Source: Macropodus opercularis
Lineage: Eukaryota > Chordata > Actinopteri > Anabantiformes > Osphronemidae
Reading direction: 5' to 3'
Assembly (NCBI GenBank): GCA_030770545.1
Contig: CM061094.1
Location: 372,001-436,000, forward strand
Length of the DNA: 64,000 bases
Under the pieces are notes generated by a model, which saw only the letters and a program-made list of their open reading frames with translations, had not been told where the DNA came from and ran no database searches. Below, piece by piece: positions 36,401 to 49,524 of the stretch. Made by a program: the position numbers and the translations under genes. How positions within the stretch are numbered: position 1 is the stretch's first letter; every line of letters starts with the position of its first letter.

Positions 36401-39400
36401 TTATGCCTTTTCAGACTAAACAATGTTGGACCTGGAGGTGTCAATAAGGTGTCTGTACATTTTCATGCTTTCATTGGTCAGTGTCACAGCCTCCTCCTTG
36501 TTGTCCTGGTAACGCCAACGTACACCAGGAATGTGACTACATACAGGGTTTGTTTCCTGCCTGGGCACATGTCTGAAAAGAAGACTTTCTTTCATAATAT
36601 GCTTTGGTAATTGTTCCGTGTGATGCTAAACCCTTTAAATGATCTTTTGATGTTTTTTCCTCAGTTAGTTCAGTTTAATTTGGTTTTATTTATTTATTAA
36701 GCGTCATCATCTGGAGGCCCTTCACATTTTAGGCCTTAACCTTCCAGAAGCTAGGAAAGAAACCTCCTCCGTCGTGACGTCATCTCTCCCCCTCAGGCGA
36801 ACGCGCGTCGTTTCACGTCTTCACCGTTGTTCCGCGTGGTTCCATAGCGTCGCGTGTGCTCGGTACGTCCAGCGTCAGTGACGTCACTTGTTGACCAGGG
36901 GGTGGGCGGGGCCGCACGTGGTTGGGGCTCATTTAACGGTGAGCGTGGCCGACGCGTCTCCCGAACGGGCTCGGTCTCCAGCTGCTAGCGCGCGCTAACA
37001 GGCAGCGTGATGGTAAGTGCGCTGCCTGTGGTTGTTGTCAGCGATACCTGCTCTGTGTGCTGCCTGTTGAGATGACGTTCAAACCGCCTTGCCGTTCAGA
37101 AACCTCAGCGTGGAGTGGAGCTCCGTGCGTACTGGAGGAAACTGAAGGCGTTTGTCAAGGTAAGGCAGTGGTCGGCTAGCAACAGTAGCACACCTGTGGC
37201 GCAACAGGAGCACACCTGTGGCGCACCTGCCAGCCTTATTGAATGTGACGCGCTGCGTGTGACGTTAAAGGTGGTTCTGGTCCGGTTGTAGTGTCGTGAC
37301 CTGTTCCTGGGTCATTTAATGGCCGTGGTTTCCCTCCTTTGCAGACCCTGTCTCTGCAGCGGCAGATGATGGAGAACCTCATCATAGCCAAAGCCAGGCA
37401 GGACGCTGTATCCTTCCGCTGTCACACCGGCCGTCCTTCAGCTAACCTCTGTTGAAACCTCAGTGACTGTATTGCTTAGGGGTGTAAGCAAATACTGATA
37501 CACTTGTGTGTTGCTGATACTATGTCGGATCGCTGTGTAGTTTAAACATGAGCTTTGTGTGTATTCAGAATTCTAGCGTATGCCTGTGTGGTTTTCAAAC
37601 GATGACCTTTATCTACCATTACCCAGGTCTTTGCTTGCACAAAGGGTAAAATGAGTTAAAGAAACGATGGGAATATTTCCATGGCACTTAGACACGCGCA
37701 ACAAATGTATTTAGTGGCTTTTCCTTTTTATGAAGTAAATCTTCATATTTGTGGACTTTTTGTGGTTTGTCATAATGATGAAGTGCCTGCATCACCACTG
37801 TCTACTGACTAGACAGTAATGTTCGGAGGTTTCCTTAATGTTTGCTTCAACACTAGCTTCAGCGGAAGATGGAGGAGAGAAGACTGAGGCTGCAGGAAGA
37901 AGCTAACCGGTACAATATGACTCGCACATGGTTAAAGTAACATTTGTTTTGTCTGCGCTTTAATTGCCAACCTCTTATATTTGACTATGATCGTTGTCGC
38001 CACCAGGAGCAGTTTAGCTCTTTGCTCTTAACTCGGTGAAACACGTAGTTTGTTGCCAGCGCAGCACTTCAGGCTCATTAGAATAAGATTGTTTGTGTTA
38101 AACTGTCAGGTTTAATTCTGCTTTATTTAGTCTCTCTTCGTGTCTGTCATGCCTGTGGTATAAAGGTAATAAACCTGCCTTAAAACATTCACGTGCATAC
38201 ACATTCTATTGTCCGTCTGCATTTTATCTAAGGGTTGAGCTTTATGGACAGTCTTGTTATCTCTCATTCACACCGTTGGCAGTTTACTGTCACTTTTCAC
38301 TCAGAGTCAAATGATAAATGACCTACCGCCCATACAGTAGTTTGTATCAACAAGTAGGGATGTGTGGAAATATTTTTATTTGTGTTCGTCATTGCAGGAG
38401 ATTTGCAGCATCAGGGGCAGTGACTGCAGAGGAGCAAGAGCAGCGTACACTCTACACCAATGTCCTAGAATACGAACAAGATCATGTAAGTTGCAAGTAG
38501 TTACTAATTGTACACATGTTTGCCAAGGAGTGTGTAGTTTTTAATATTTAATTTCTCTAGGATTGGCCCAAACTGTGGAAAGCCAACATAAAGGAAAATC
38601 CTGACAACATCACGTTAGTGTCACATCTGGTTTCCTGCCTCCTCAGGTAACTTACATGTCTGTGTTCTCTATCCTTGTTCTTAGAAATATTTTCAGCATT
38701 TATATGTTAACACTGAGTTGTAGTTCACAGAACAGATTTTAGTTTGGAGTGTGTTGCTCACTTGTGTTACGTTCGCCTCCCTTCGCAGTGTGTGTTATCT
38801 CTTAGCTCCAGTTAGTCAGTATGTTTAAAAGCCATCCAGGGTGACGCTGAAGCTACTGCCCTGTTTTTGTTTACATGTGCAGCATGTGTCGTATGTTTCT
38901 GCCATTGATAGACGAGTGACTAACATTTGCACTGTGCCCTCAGCCAGTCTGACCACCCTGTGGTGAAACTGCTGAGGAGACACCAGTACAGGATTTACAA
39001 CAGACTCTACCCCATTGTGAGTAAACGCCTGCCCCAGAGTCCTGCTTTGTCGCTCAGAGCTTCTCACAGCTCTCACCTGCTTCACCCAGGTAGGACCAGA
39101 ACCAGGGCTTTGATGCGCCGCATATTTTAGTGAACTGAACAAAATGCTTTATTTGCCAATGTCAAAATTGGGTGGGTCATATAGAGACTCCGAGGAAGCC
39201 AACCAGGACTGTGAGCAGCAGTGGCCAGAGCTTCAGCACTGACTCGTCGCATTCACGTGATTTGCACACCAACTATGACGATGAGGATTTGGAGGAGCCT
39301 CCCGCAGACGTGACTGTTGACCGGGAGAACTCCTTTGAAGATCTGGAGCAGTTTATGACCCAGCTGGATTGGGCCCCTCCACACTGCAGCACAGATGACA

Positions 39401-42400
39401 CTGCTTCAGATTCGGAGACGACCTGTGATCCTTCAATGTTGGATGACAGCCACATCCAGGAGTTGGAGATGAGGGCCCTGAAAGAACACCTGAAGTCCAT
39501 TGTTAAAGACATTCATATAGCTATTGGTGAGAAAAAGACACACATCAAATATTAAGTGCGTTTAACGAATGCGTAGAATATTAAATGAGGTTGTCCTTGT
39601 GTTGTATTTCAGATCAGCTTCTTTCACTGTGTTTGCTGTCCTTTGAATGTCTGAATACGTCCAGGTTTAAAGACCTGTGCCTGGCCAGCATAGAGGAGGC
39701 CTTCTTCACGCCGCTGTGGAGCGCCCTGCTGGCGCTGTTCAGGTACTGCAGTCTGTACACCTTTCTATGTATTCCAGTTGGGAATCCATTGCATAAGCTC
39801 ACTACCCAATTCCACAAATGTGACATTTAGTCCTGTCGAGCATGTGAGGAACTGTAGTATTAAAGGACGCCCATTTCATCCAAGAGCACGTAGAAAGTCT
39901 AGCTCGTTCCCCGTCAGACGTTACAGTGGATTTTAGTTCTTGGAGTTCACTTAACACTGCTTAGTGTAACACTTATCATTAACTCATTAGCCACTACACC
40001 GTGTGTAGTGTTTTGTGGTCCCCTGCTGAATTCCAGCAGTGTCACGAAGGCCACGTTTAAGCCGTCATTGGGGCTGTAACATTGTTCTCCGCTGTCTTGT
40101 TTGCACTGGACTGTTTTTGTCTGCGTCCACTGGTACGTGACAGATGATCAACCACGCCTTGAAAACACTAGTGGCTCTACTAAGCCACCCCTCATGAGTA
40201 TTGGGGAGCAGGGGAACTTTAAAACATGTCGGTGAGTCGTGTAGTAGCCTAGAGTCACAGTCTCATGTTGACCAGTATGTGTCAGTGCTGCACCACACAT
40301 GAAACCCAAACTGATTGAGGTGATCAGGAGTTAATGAAATGTGTGGAACATTTCCCTAAGACCAACGATGGCATGATTTAGTCTTGCGTGGTAAAACATT
40401 CATTAGTGTTGGTTTGGGCCTCATTGCTTTAGTTTTAAAGTGACAGATGGCAGCGTCCGAAGCCTTATCTGATAAAAGTAAAGCAGCGGTAGGTTGCAGT
40501 GATTCAGAAAGCGCGAACTAACGGTCAGAGGGCCAAGTGACGCCACGTTGAGCAGCGTCACACATGCTTAACGGCACACGTCTGGTGTATTAATAAAATA
40601 TGAAGCCACCTGAAATCGTCCTTCCTTAGGAGGCAGTTGTTGCATGCTAACCTAACAGAGCGAGTATTATTACGGTTTTGCTCGTTTGCGAATATCACTG
40701 CTGTCACGAACCAAGAAGAAATCTCACCTGTCTGTATTTCTCAGGAAGGTCAACAGGGAACGGGAGCAGGCACTTGAAGCGAGTATGAAGCTGTACCGAG
40801 ATGCTTCCCCCGGGGACGTTGGTGTTCCCTTCAAACTGTTCCCCCAAGACCCCTGCACACAAGGTTCCTACCCCTATGAGTCTGCTGTACACGAGCTTAA
40901 GCTTGTCTTCAAGGACAGCTGTCCACAGAGGAAGCTGGAATGTATCGGTGAGACAGTTTCTTCTTTTTCTTTCACATGCAAAGTGCATTTTACTTGTTTG
41001 TGTATTGTGAAACCTGGAAGCGCTGAAAGTACTTGCCTCAAATCTGCATGTAATCCTCCTAGAATCTCCTCTTTCTGAGTTTGATTATAGTGTGTGTCGC
41101 TACCATGGTGCTGTAGTTGTTATATACACACACATTGTGTATATCTGTAGTGCGTCCGTATCAAGAACCGTCAGATGTGGGGTCGAAATGAGAGAATCAT
41201 CCAGTCGTCTGATCACCTAACAAAAGTTGTTTACATGACAACCAGCTACATTTATTAGTTGCAGTCATTCTGTATATGGCTCAAGGAAAGAAGGTTCCTC
41301 ATCCTTTGCTTGATTGTTGCAGTTCGGACCTTACGCCAGATCTGTGCCTGTGCTGAGGAGTATCGGTGTGTTCACGAGGCTGATTCTACACCCACAACCG
41401 CTGCCATGTGAGTCAGTCAGCAGAAAAAAGTCCCCCTTTTGTTCTTTCTGGAGGAAATGTCTCAAGTATCAAACTGGGCAGTTTGAGTTTATGGAGATTT
41501 GCTCAGTTCCTCCAATGCTGCCCGTTAAAGAGTCAGAGCTTTGTTTAGCAACGGGCAGAAAAAGACCAATCTACAGTCCACTGGAAGAACTCGAACAGCA
41601 TTTCAGGGCTCGGTGGCCTGTCAGGCCTCATTAGGGCTCGCCACGAACTGGCACAGCGTGGGGCTGTCCTGGGTCTGTGACCCCCTACAGAGTGCCTCTT
41701 CCTGGCAGGGCCAAAAAGTGGGTCGTTCTGTCTGGGTTTCTAACAAACCAACAGTAGAGAGATCCAGGTTGGTGCAGTGATGATGGGCAGTCAAACAAAG
41801 GCTCGATGGGGCAGCGACCCGAATGACGAGTCTGTGAGTCTGTATGTTTACTGTACAGGCACAAAAACTAAAAATCAGCTTCACCTTGTTCACTTGAGTA
41901 TAGAACTTTTACTGGAGGTTTGGAGGAGCTGGTCTTTAAGGTTAAAGGATTTTATTTGCACAATGTTGATGCTTTAAATATTCAGCGTAGTCCAGTCTCT
42001 CTTTTTTGTTTTTACATTTCGTCTTGAAAGGCTGACGTCACGTCTCCTGCTCCATATCTGTCTGTCTGTGTTGGAGCGTGTGAAGTGATCAGAGGTGGCA
42101 GGGTAGCTGACTGGGTTCCGCGCTCATGGAAGCTTCGTGACGGATCTGTGCGTCTGTACTGACACTAAACTACACAGTAACAACACAATGAATCCTTCTG
42201 CATGGGATTTGTTTTGATTCTTGGGGACACAAGTCAAACGCTGTAGAACAAACAGGCCAAAACAAAGACTGGTTCTGACTTTTTGGTTTTCTTTTGTTTT
42301 ATACTCCAGGAATGTGATGGCGTTTTAATCCTCCAATTGAAGTTCATTTCTTTAGTCTGTCATAATTAATGTTCCCTTTCAACACGTGTCTGTTTTTGAT

Positions 42401-44010
42401 CCAGCGTGACGTAGAATCAGGAAGTAATTTTTTGGGGACTGTTCTCTCTTTTGTCTGCATCTTTTATTTCTCTTGCCCTTTGTGCTGATACATTGGTGGT
42501 CTGGCTTTCTGCCTACTTTGCAGAATTTGAATGTATAGAAGCCATAATGAAACTCAATATCTTACTTAATCAGTGTTTAGGTCAGTGGTCAGCGATCATT
42601 ACATCTGAGGAATGTGTGTGTTTAGAGTAGTGAATTGAGAAGATTGAAATTCTGTGTGTGTGAGGTCCAGCTGGTTACATGAGGTCGTCCACACCTTCCA
42701 ACCTGAAGAAGTCAAGTATCCAGTTGCGTGCGACTCGGTCTGTCGAGTACCAGCGTCTCACGCAAAGTTGCAAGCACTTAAGTCCTGATAAACAAACGCT
42801 CACTGTCTGCACACGAGGAGAATGCTATCAGACTTTCATCATCTCCCAAGCCACAAGTCGTCCCTCCAACAGTACGTGGGGAGGGAAAAACGTTGATCAT
42901 TTCCATCTCTGAACGTGTATTCCATGAGGAGCAGCTCCCTATGCTGTGATGTTCTGTAAATGTCACTGTGCTTTATTTACTCACTGCGGCTTCGCTTCTT
43001 TGCTCTCAGCGGTGCAGATGACCTGTTGCCCATCCTGTCTTTCGTGGCTCTACGCAGCCAGTGTCCTCAGCTGGTGTCTGAATGCGCTGCGTTGGAGGAG
43101 TTCATTCATGAAGGGTGAGTCGTCGTCGTGGGAACAAGCGGTGAATGACGGCCTCCTACATGTTCACTTGTACGTGAGCGGTTGCTAATGGCTTCATGCC
43201 AGACTGAGTAATCGGCCGGTTTGTACCGGGCTTCCAGCCTCGAACGGTTGCAACGTTTCACATGTCATGTGAAGCATTGGGCTGGAGCAGTAGACCAACG
43301 TATAATCCTCACTTTGTTGGTCGTAGCTTTGGATTTGTGGTAACTGTCCAGCAACGAGCAGCTGCTTTTCAGAGCTGAGAGCAACGCACAAAGAATGAAT
43401 GCACACGTGCTGATGTTCTAGTACGAGGTGTGGGTCCAGTCAGTTGGAGGCCGGTGCTCTCGATTTGAGCTGGGCCACAATGAATATCTTCGCGTGTGGA
43501 CTCAGACCACACCCAAGAGCAGTAGGATGTTGGAGCCAGCTGGTGAGATGTGCAGTGGCCAAAGAATGTCGTGAAAATTTGGCATTTTGGTTTTTCTTCT
43601 CTGTAAAACTCCAAATTAAGACTTACTTGATGTTTATGTACTTTAGCGGGTTGGAATGAGTTGAGGGAAGGGAAAAGAGGAACCGACACGGCTCACAAAG
43701 CTATGAGGAAAACTGAGTCAGGGCGTTTTTATTTTTAGATCTCATGTCCAGCTGGTACAAACTAATAGATGTTCGCTTGGTAGTTTACCCCTTTCCCACA
43801 TTTCAACGGCATCGACGGTGCATGTTAACAAAGATAACATTGTGTTCTGTTTCTCCTCTACTTTTACTGCATTGATTAAAATAATGGGACGTTTCCTTCA
43901 GGTATTTGATAGGAGAGGAAGGCTACTGTCTGACGTCCATGCAGAGCGCCTTGGCCTACGTCGAGTCTCTGCACTTAGGAGGAGCTCAGCTTCCAGACAC
44001 GCTCACATGA
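33406..44010 (+). CDS. vps9d1: VPS9D1, MIT- and VPS9-domain protein (16 coding exons)
   Basis: Exons: 33406-33498, 34763-34835, 35545-35679, 35841-36006, 36237-36348, 37345-37407, 37857-37909, 38398-38485, 38561-38646, 38944-39089, 39185-39526, 39613-39742, 40745-40947, 41323-41407, 43010-43114, 43902-44010; 1989 nt, 662 aa. The N-terminus MAAADGGATPLQRAMKMA, then EAYCEYLRTINYISHALL, is the MIT-like helical region. The centre carries ELSPFVPPEVF, TLSLQRQMMENL, LQRKMEERRLRLQE and NVLEYEQDHDWP. The C-terminal VPS9 region carries GADDLLPILSFVALRS, PQLVSECAALEEFIHEGYLI and GEEGYCLTSMQSALAYVESL. All match human VPS9D1 in order. VPS9 domains are guanine-nucleotide exchange modules for Rab5-family GTPases on early endosomes; direct exchange activity of VPS9D1 is an inference from the domain. 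The last codons (QLPDTLT) replace the human tail. An alternative promoter lies in intron 5. Confidence 0.95.
34034..34222 (+). repeat. Degenerate interspersed fish repeat in vps9d1 intron 1
   Basis: Wording such as gctggagtctagccagc, ggctgtgggagga, caggaccttcttgctg and acagtgctaaccacta matches a repeat I know to be very common in teleost genomes, here with several deletions. Class is not assigned. Confidence 0.6.
34323..34580 (+). repeat. Interspersed fish repeat (GCGCTTT / CATTCACCCATTCACAC type)
   Basis: Starts aaatggtaaatggtctgcat, contains catttgtaaagcgctttt, cacattcacccattcacaca and gttcagtgtcttgcccaggg, and ends tctgagccactgccgccc. This is a well-known dispersed element of fish genomes, about 258 bp here and moderately diverged. 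Likely non-autonomous; class not assigned. Confidence 0.75.
36780..37012 (+). promoter_or_regulatory. vps9d1: Intronic CpG-rich alternative promoter and first exon of vps9d1
   Basis: In intron 5 the sequence abruptly becomes CpG-dense. It holds a full palindromic CRE (TGACGTCA, 36879-36886), GC boxes (ggtgggcggggcc) and an E-box (CACGTG near 36916). It ends with gcagcgtgATG (37010-37012) placed exactly before a consensus donor gtaagt. This is the form of a short first exon whose coding part is a single ATG codon. Confidence 0.65.
37100..37159 (+). CDS. vps9d1: Alternative vps9d1 exon 2b, encoding 20 in-frame residues
   Basis: A 60-bp exon with acceptor ttgccgttcag and donor gtaagg. Together with the ATG at 37010-37012 it reads M-KPQRGVELRAYWRKLKAFVK in phase 0 and joins the 37345 exon (TLSLQRQMM) in phase 0, exactly where the long form joins from TSL. 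The predicted short isoform is about 490 aa. It lacks the MIT region and the LSPFVPPE segment but keeps the coiled region and the VPS9 domain. No in-frame stop occurs. I do not know a described vertebrate isoform of this kind. The alternative is inclusion as a cassette, but inclusion after exon 5 also stays in frame, so splicing data are needed. Confidence 0.6.
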
Positions 44011-45619
44011 AAAAAAGGTAAAGTCCATATTTAAAAGCACAATTGATCCATGATCCACTCATCATGTGCAGGGTTACAGCTGTCAGTCAGTTTAGATGTT
44101 AACTAAAATCATAAGGAAATCTATTCACTCAAACAGCTTGTGGTTCATCAGTCAAAGCTGAAATGATGAATGAGGGACTGACTAGTGGCTCTATAAATGG
44201 ACTGTGTAATGCATCCAGGCACCAGAGCAGAGCGGACTACAAAGCACAGCTCGCTCAGCTGTGGCAGAGATGGAGGGAAGTAGACTGAAGCTGATGCTTT
44301 ACACTCTGAAAGCTTTGTCTGGGCCCATGGTGATGTTTCCACACTGCCACTCCGAGGACGGGACGCGATGTCGCTCCGTGTTATGAAATGTGACATCCTC
44401 CACTGGCACTGCCCAAAACTCCCAGCGACACAATGAATCCACCCTCACAAAATGTTTGACTTCGCAGGCCACTGCTCCTCAGAGCTGGCTCGTGTATGTG
44501 CGGTCACTGGGTTGAGAAGTGGGAGCGTTGAGATCAAGGTTGGAACCACGAGAGTCTGCACAGATTCCTTTAGCCCACACAGACCTTGTCCACGCTGAGT
44601 CTGCCTGAAGCTAAAGTTAAGTATTGGAGGGTAGCGCATCAACAAGGCTTCCACTCGTTGCTGTTAGTCAGTCTGACCTGTCTGTGTTTTAGGCTGCTGC
44701 AGACCTTCTCACCTGTTCTTCCTAGTGATGCCGCTACAGAGACGATAGCTCAGCTGTTACGTGCAGATGCTTGTTTGTGTATTTAAGAAGAAACCTATTG
44801 ACAGCTGGAGGACTAAACCAGTGCATGGAGTCCTTTCCTGCATATCAGGGTGAACTAAAGTTTAGTGTTTAAAAAGATTACCACAAGTTGGATGAATGCC
44901 TAAAAGTGCACCGCACACGTTTAGTTTGACTGGAGCTTGTGCATCATTTGTCTCAGATTAACACTGCATGAGAAATATTTTAATCTATGTACCGTGGCTC
45001 CACTTGTCTTGTACGAAAGGCAAAATTAAAGTCTTGTGTTCAGTCCACACACAGACTAAAACAAACGAGATGACACTGGATGATTGAGCGCAGATGCGGT
45101 AGCAGTCTTGTCTGCAGCGTCTGCTGACTTCTCATTTAGGTGGACAGGAGGATGGTTGGTCTCTTACTAGTGTTGCACTCGATTTGGCTCTACTTTTGAA
45201 GTTGAAAGACTGCAGCACGGTACCAAGCGCGTCTCTGCGTCAAGCAGAGTTGCCTTCAGTGACTGTGCTTCTGTTCACTTACTACAAAACAGCAGTTTTA
45301 CAAATTGACATTTTAACATTTAATTTTGCTTTTATTTTGAAGGGATCCAATAGATGTGAAAAGAACCATTTTTGTTACTGGTGACACCGAAAGCAGATTT
45401 AAGACTGAGAAACAAATGTTTATGTAATTATATTAAAAGGTTAGGATCCTGTAATATATTGCAAAGTAAATTAAGACACTAACTTCATGTAAATTGTTTT
45501 ATTGTACATTATTCAATGCTTTCAAAAACCTAATGTATATTTTATTTTGTTATTAAGCAGTTTTACTGTGAAAACCTGGGGACCTGGTGAGATTCAGTGT
45601 GTTTGACAGTGTCAATAAA
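44011..45619 (+). other. vps9d1: vps9d1 3' UTR with poly(A) signal
   Basis: Non-coding sequence from the TGA to AATAAA at 45614-45619 (gtcAATAAAgag), followed by a GT-rich element (gttcgtgttgtgctg). An ATTAAA near 45023 may be used earlier. No coding frame is supported inside. Confidence 0.5.
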
Positions 45620-45639
45620 GAGAACAGAGAAACATTTAA

Positions 45640-48600
45640 ACTGTTCGTGTTGTGCTGTTGACCTTTGACCTCTGCTGGCTCCATCACTTCCAGTGAGCCT
45701 AAACGTTCCAGCTACAGAAGTCCGTCTACTTATTTCTTTTAACTTGGAGTGAAGCTGAGCGAAGGGAAGCGTTCAGTGCTGATGCCTTGTTCCACCTGTC
45801 TCTGGACTCTGTGGCTTCCTCCCTGCTGCCTGTCGTCTCTGGGGTCTGGAGTGTCTGGAGATGAGCCGGGTGGAAGGCCTCCGTGTCGTCCTCATGTCCA
45901 CAGTTCCTGCAGTGGAAGCTGCTCTTGGCTTCATGTTGACCCAGTGACCTGGTGTCAGCAGCCCGTGAACGTAAGGAGAAAACTGCACGAGTCAGTCAGA
46001 ACAACAGCAGAAGCCATAATAGCAGCAGCCTGCGCATCGTCCTCGTGTTTTAGATTCAACCCCCGTCGTGTAGCACTGTTGTAAAGTAGCTGTACTGCAG
46101 CACAGTTTGTGTATTCGTTTACATACTCAGCTTGGAGCAGCTACTGTAGATTTTCATCCATTCAGGTGAGATGATCTCGCTCTGCCTGGAGGCCACCTGG
46201 ACCAGGACGGGCCCAGTTCACATTGTTACTCGCTAAAATGAGTCATTCGACAAGCTTTCCCCTTCAGAATGGGCTCGGATTAATTCGATTAGAATAGAAT
46301 ATGTCTTTATTGTCACTTTAATGTGCTCTCCAGTCATGAAGTCAAAATAACACTAATAAAGTCCTAAAGTTACTAAAACAATAATAAAAATAAGAATAAA
46401 TACACCTAAAAACATCACATGCGCGTACACTCAGGCATAAAGGGTATTCACATGCATTTGTACCCACACAAGTAACTTCCCACAGTCTCAGCAAACAAGG
46501 AATATATACTATATGCTGTGTGTGTGTATATATACAGAAGTCACAGTCATTACAGTTTAGAAATCGTGTTTTCTTAGTGGAATACAGTGCAAAACTTTGG
46601 ACAGTGTTTATGGGACTTGAACCAGTTTATAATTGTTTCTCTGGTTTTTCTTACTATTTTACAGGATGTTCCAACATGTTAGTTGACACATGTATGACAT
46701 GCTCCCATAGGTACAAACACAGTGCGATGGAGCAGCGTCAGTCCTGCAGTGGGAGCACAGCGTTTCTAGGTCTGGGAGGGAGCCGTCAAATATTCTCTCA
46801 CCCTGTTCTGACACTTTGCCCTGAACCACTTTACGAACCCACATGTTGAAGCAGTTAGTCCTTCAGTGAGTTTGTTGGTGGGACGTTCTGGCAAACGTCC
46901 GTGTTTACTAGCGTGTTTTACTGCCGTGTCAGTGAGCGTGTGCTCTGTTTGCTTGGTGGGACCCACCCTGGTGCAGATAGCGTGACTGGATAGTCCTGAC
47001 TCCGTGTGTCCCTGACCTCAGAGCTGGCTGAGGATATGATTCAAACCTCTGGGGTGTGGAAGCCTGTATCAGTCGCAAAGCAACAAGCTGCAGGCAGCTG
47101 AGATGAAATCTACGCGGCATCTATGCGTTGACCGGCCAAAGGGCTGGGCTCCACACTCTCAGGCTGCAGCTCAGTGTCCACCAACCTGCGTATGATGGTG
47201 AGCGTCGCTGGTGTCTCACCAAACGGCACCAGTCACGGTTCTGCTTCCAACTGTAACACATCTAGTCTGAACCCAGTTTCTAATGGAAAACACGATTTTT
47301 ACTGCCCTGTCGCTTGAACAACAGTCTGTGGACTCTGGTACAAGGTCTCCACCCAGCAGGAGTCTGTTAGCCAAAGGTTTCTTCTACATACTACTGTACA
47401 TCAATACTATAATATGTAGCCCATGCAGCAATGTATGTTTGTCTCAGCCTCATGAAGTCGTCACCTCGAGTGCTTTTCCTAGAGATGCTGATACGTGTTG
47501 GCTGCTGCTTCTTCCCTTCTCAGTCCACCTCATCTTAAATACACTGGATTCACATCAGGTGACTGAGACTCTGTCACTTCCTTCTTGGACTGGCTGGTCC
47601 CCACCAGCGTCAGCAGCATCACACCTCCACCTCCACCTTCACTGTGAGAAGCACGTTTTCAGGACCAGCCTGTTCTCTCTACACGTCTAGATGCAGTGGT
47701 TACAACCAGTGATGACGAATGTGACCTCTTCAGAGACTGGTTAACTGTCATTTCTTTGTGTTCTTGCCTTGTATGATTTGTAGAATAAGTGTAGCAGCAC
47801 TAACAGGACCATGGATCTGTACAAGACAACAGAAACCGTTGCAGGAGAATCTGCTGATGGATGGTCAGACACAGAGACTTTTCATTTTCAATCAAAGGGA
47901 AAACAAGGACAAGAATAAACCACACCTTCGACTCATACTGGAGTCCAGGTGAGCTGTCTGTTTGTGCTAAGATGTGTAAAGCTTGAATCTGTGCTACCTG
48001 TTCGTCCCCAAATCGTCTGTGTTGAGTTTTAGGTGTAACAATGTCCCCAAAGAGGCAGGTTTATGTTGAGGGTCACCAGAGCCAGCCCCTCGCTACCATA
48101 ACAATCTTCCCGCGGTCGAGCCTAATGGAATGTTGCTATGACTTTTCACTGTAGAGGTGAAAATTCCAAAGTCATGGCTAAAATGTATTAAATACCCTCC
48201 GGACTCCACAGATGCACTGATGATTAGATATGACTGTTAAGCATCGTTGGTGAAGGTGGCGCCTGTTCCTCTTAAACAAAAGCCACTTTTCTTTCCTTCC
48301 AGAAATGGATGACTCATAATCAGAGGGTGAACACAGCGGGGTGTGTGTGTGTGTGTGTGTCTGTCAACCATTGGGCTCTATATTGCATTAAAAATGATAA
48401 TTTGGCCTAAATGAGCTGTCAGCCAGCAAGCTCAAAACAAAGCCTGACTGGCTTCCACCCCTCACCGCAGCCGCTACTACTCCTGCTCTTCTGTCCAATC
48501 CCAGAAACGCCTGTCGACCTGATGCAACCATGCAGCAAGTACACAGTAACAATAGAGTCCCAACAAAACAATGAGACGATAGAAATAATAAGGCAAACGG

Positions 48601-49040
48601 AGCCACTGGGACCTTGTGACAGTGGTCAGTTGATGGTTGGTGACCAGGGCAGCGAGACCTGCAGATCAGTCTGCTTCCCCATGAACAGGAAGAAGTGCCA
48701 CCAACCCCCTGATGACCCCACCGCGGTGCTGGGGGAGGTGGCCGGGACGCTGGGGTCCCCCTTCGCGATGCGGATGCACCCATGGGTGCGTTTGTATGTA
48801 TGTATCTTCTATTTTTTGTTTTTATTGTGTTGTTGGCTGTTGGTTGTATTATCTTCAGTCCGTGTTAGCACCATGTTAAACATAAACACAGATCATCAAT
48901 CAAGAGCAGCATATTATAGTATATTTCATGTATTTACTCTCCCTGAAAAAGCATCAGCCCAGAACGCGGAGGACAGGATACTAAATAAATAGAGTTCCAG
49001 GAAGGCGCCGGAGTAAACACACAGACGACTGAAGGGAGAC
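45640..49040. other. Gene-poor intergenic region
   Basis: About 3.4 kb without a supported gene. Open frames at 45749-46084, 47283-47690 and 48411-48992 have no recognised domain. The last (193 codons) has one hydrophobic stretch (LYVCIFYFLFLLCCWLLVVL) but no homology I can name. Contains a probable LINE tail (46289-46420) and a short (GT)n near 48341. Confidence 0.45.
46289..46420 (-). repeat. Probable LINE 3' tail
   Basis: tagaatagaatatgtcttta opens an A/T-rich stretch with several aataaa-like words. The 'agaatagaat..tctttattgtcact' phrase is the usual end of a common fish LINE in reverse orientation. No coding part remains. Confidence 0.4.
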
Positions 49041-49524
49041 ATGTCGTTTATTGCTTTGTGCCTGCATGTTTAGGTGGTAATTGTTTCCTGTCAAAGCTTC
49101 ACAGAGAGACTAAAATGGGCCAAGTCAGATTGTGGGACCTTCTCGTGTTCGTGATGGACGCGGTCAGTGTGTTCAGTCTAAATCATCCCCACACACCTTC
49201 TATACCAACATTCAAATGCACTCAGAACGTGACCAGTTCTCATAATGACAGCTTAGAATAAAACCTTTATCCCTGTTATTTGAAACATATTTCAGATCCA
49301 TGGATAGATGTTTGTTTGGAACATGGTGTGACTATTAGAAACCCTGTGTGTCTTGTTTTACAGACATCAAACACAAAAACTAGTAGCTAAAAGAAGAAGC
49401 AACAAGGCACAGACCTTAGCTGCAAACAGTTTCACAATAGCGTAAGGAAGACAGAAGCAAAACTGGCCGAAGACACAGCAAACGTGTAGAGTCTAGAATC
49501 AGAGCTGGAGGAAGGCCGTCGCAT

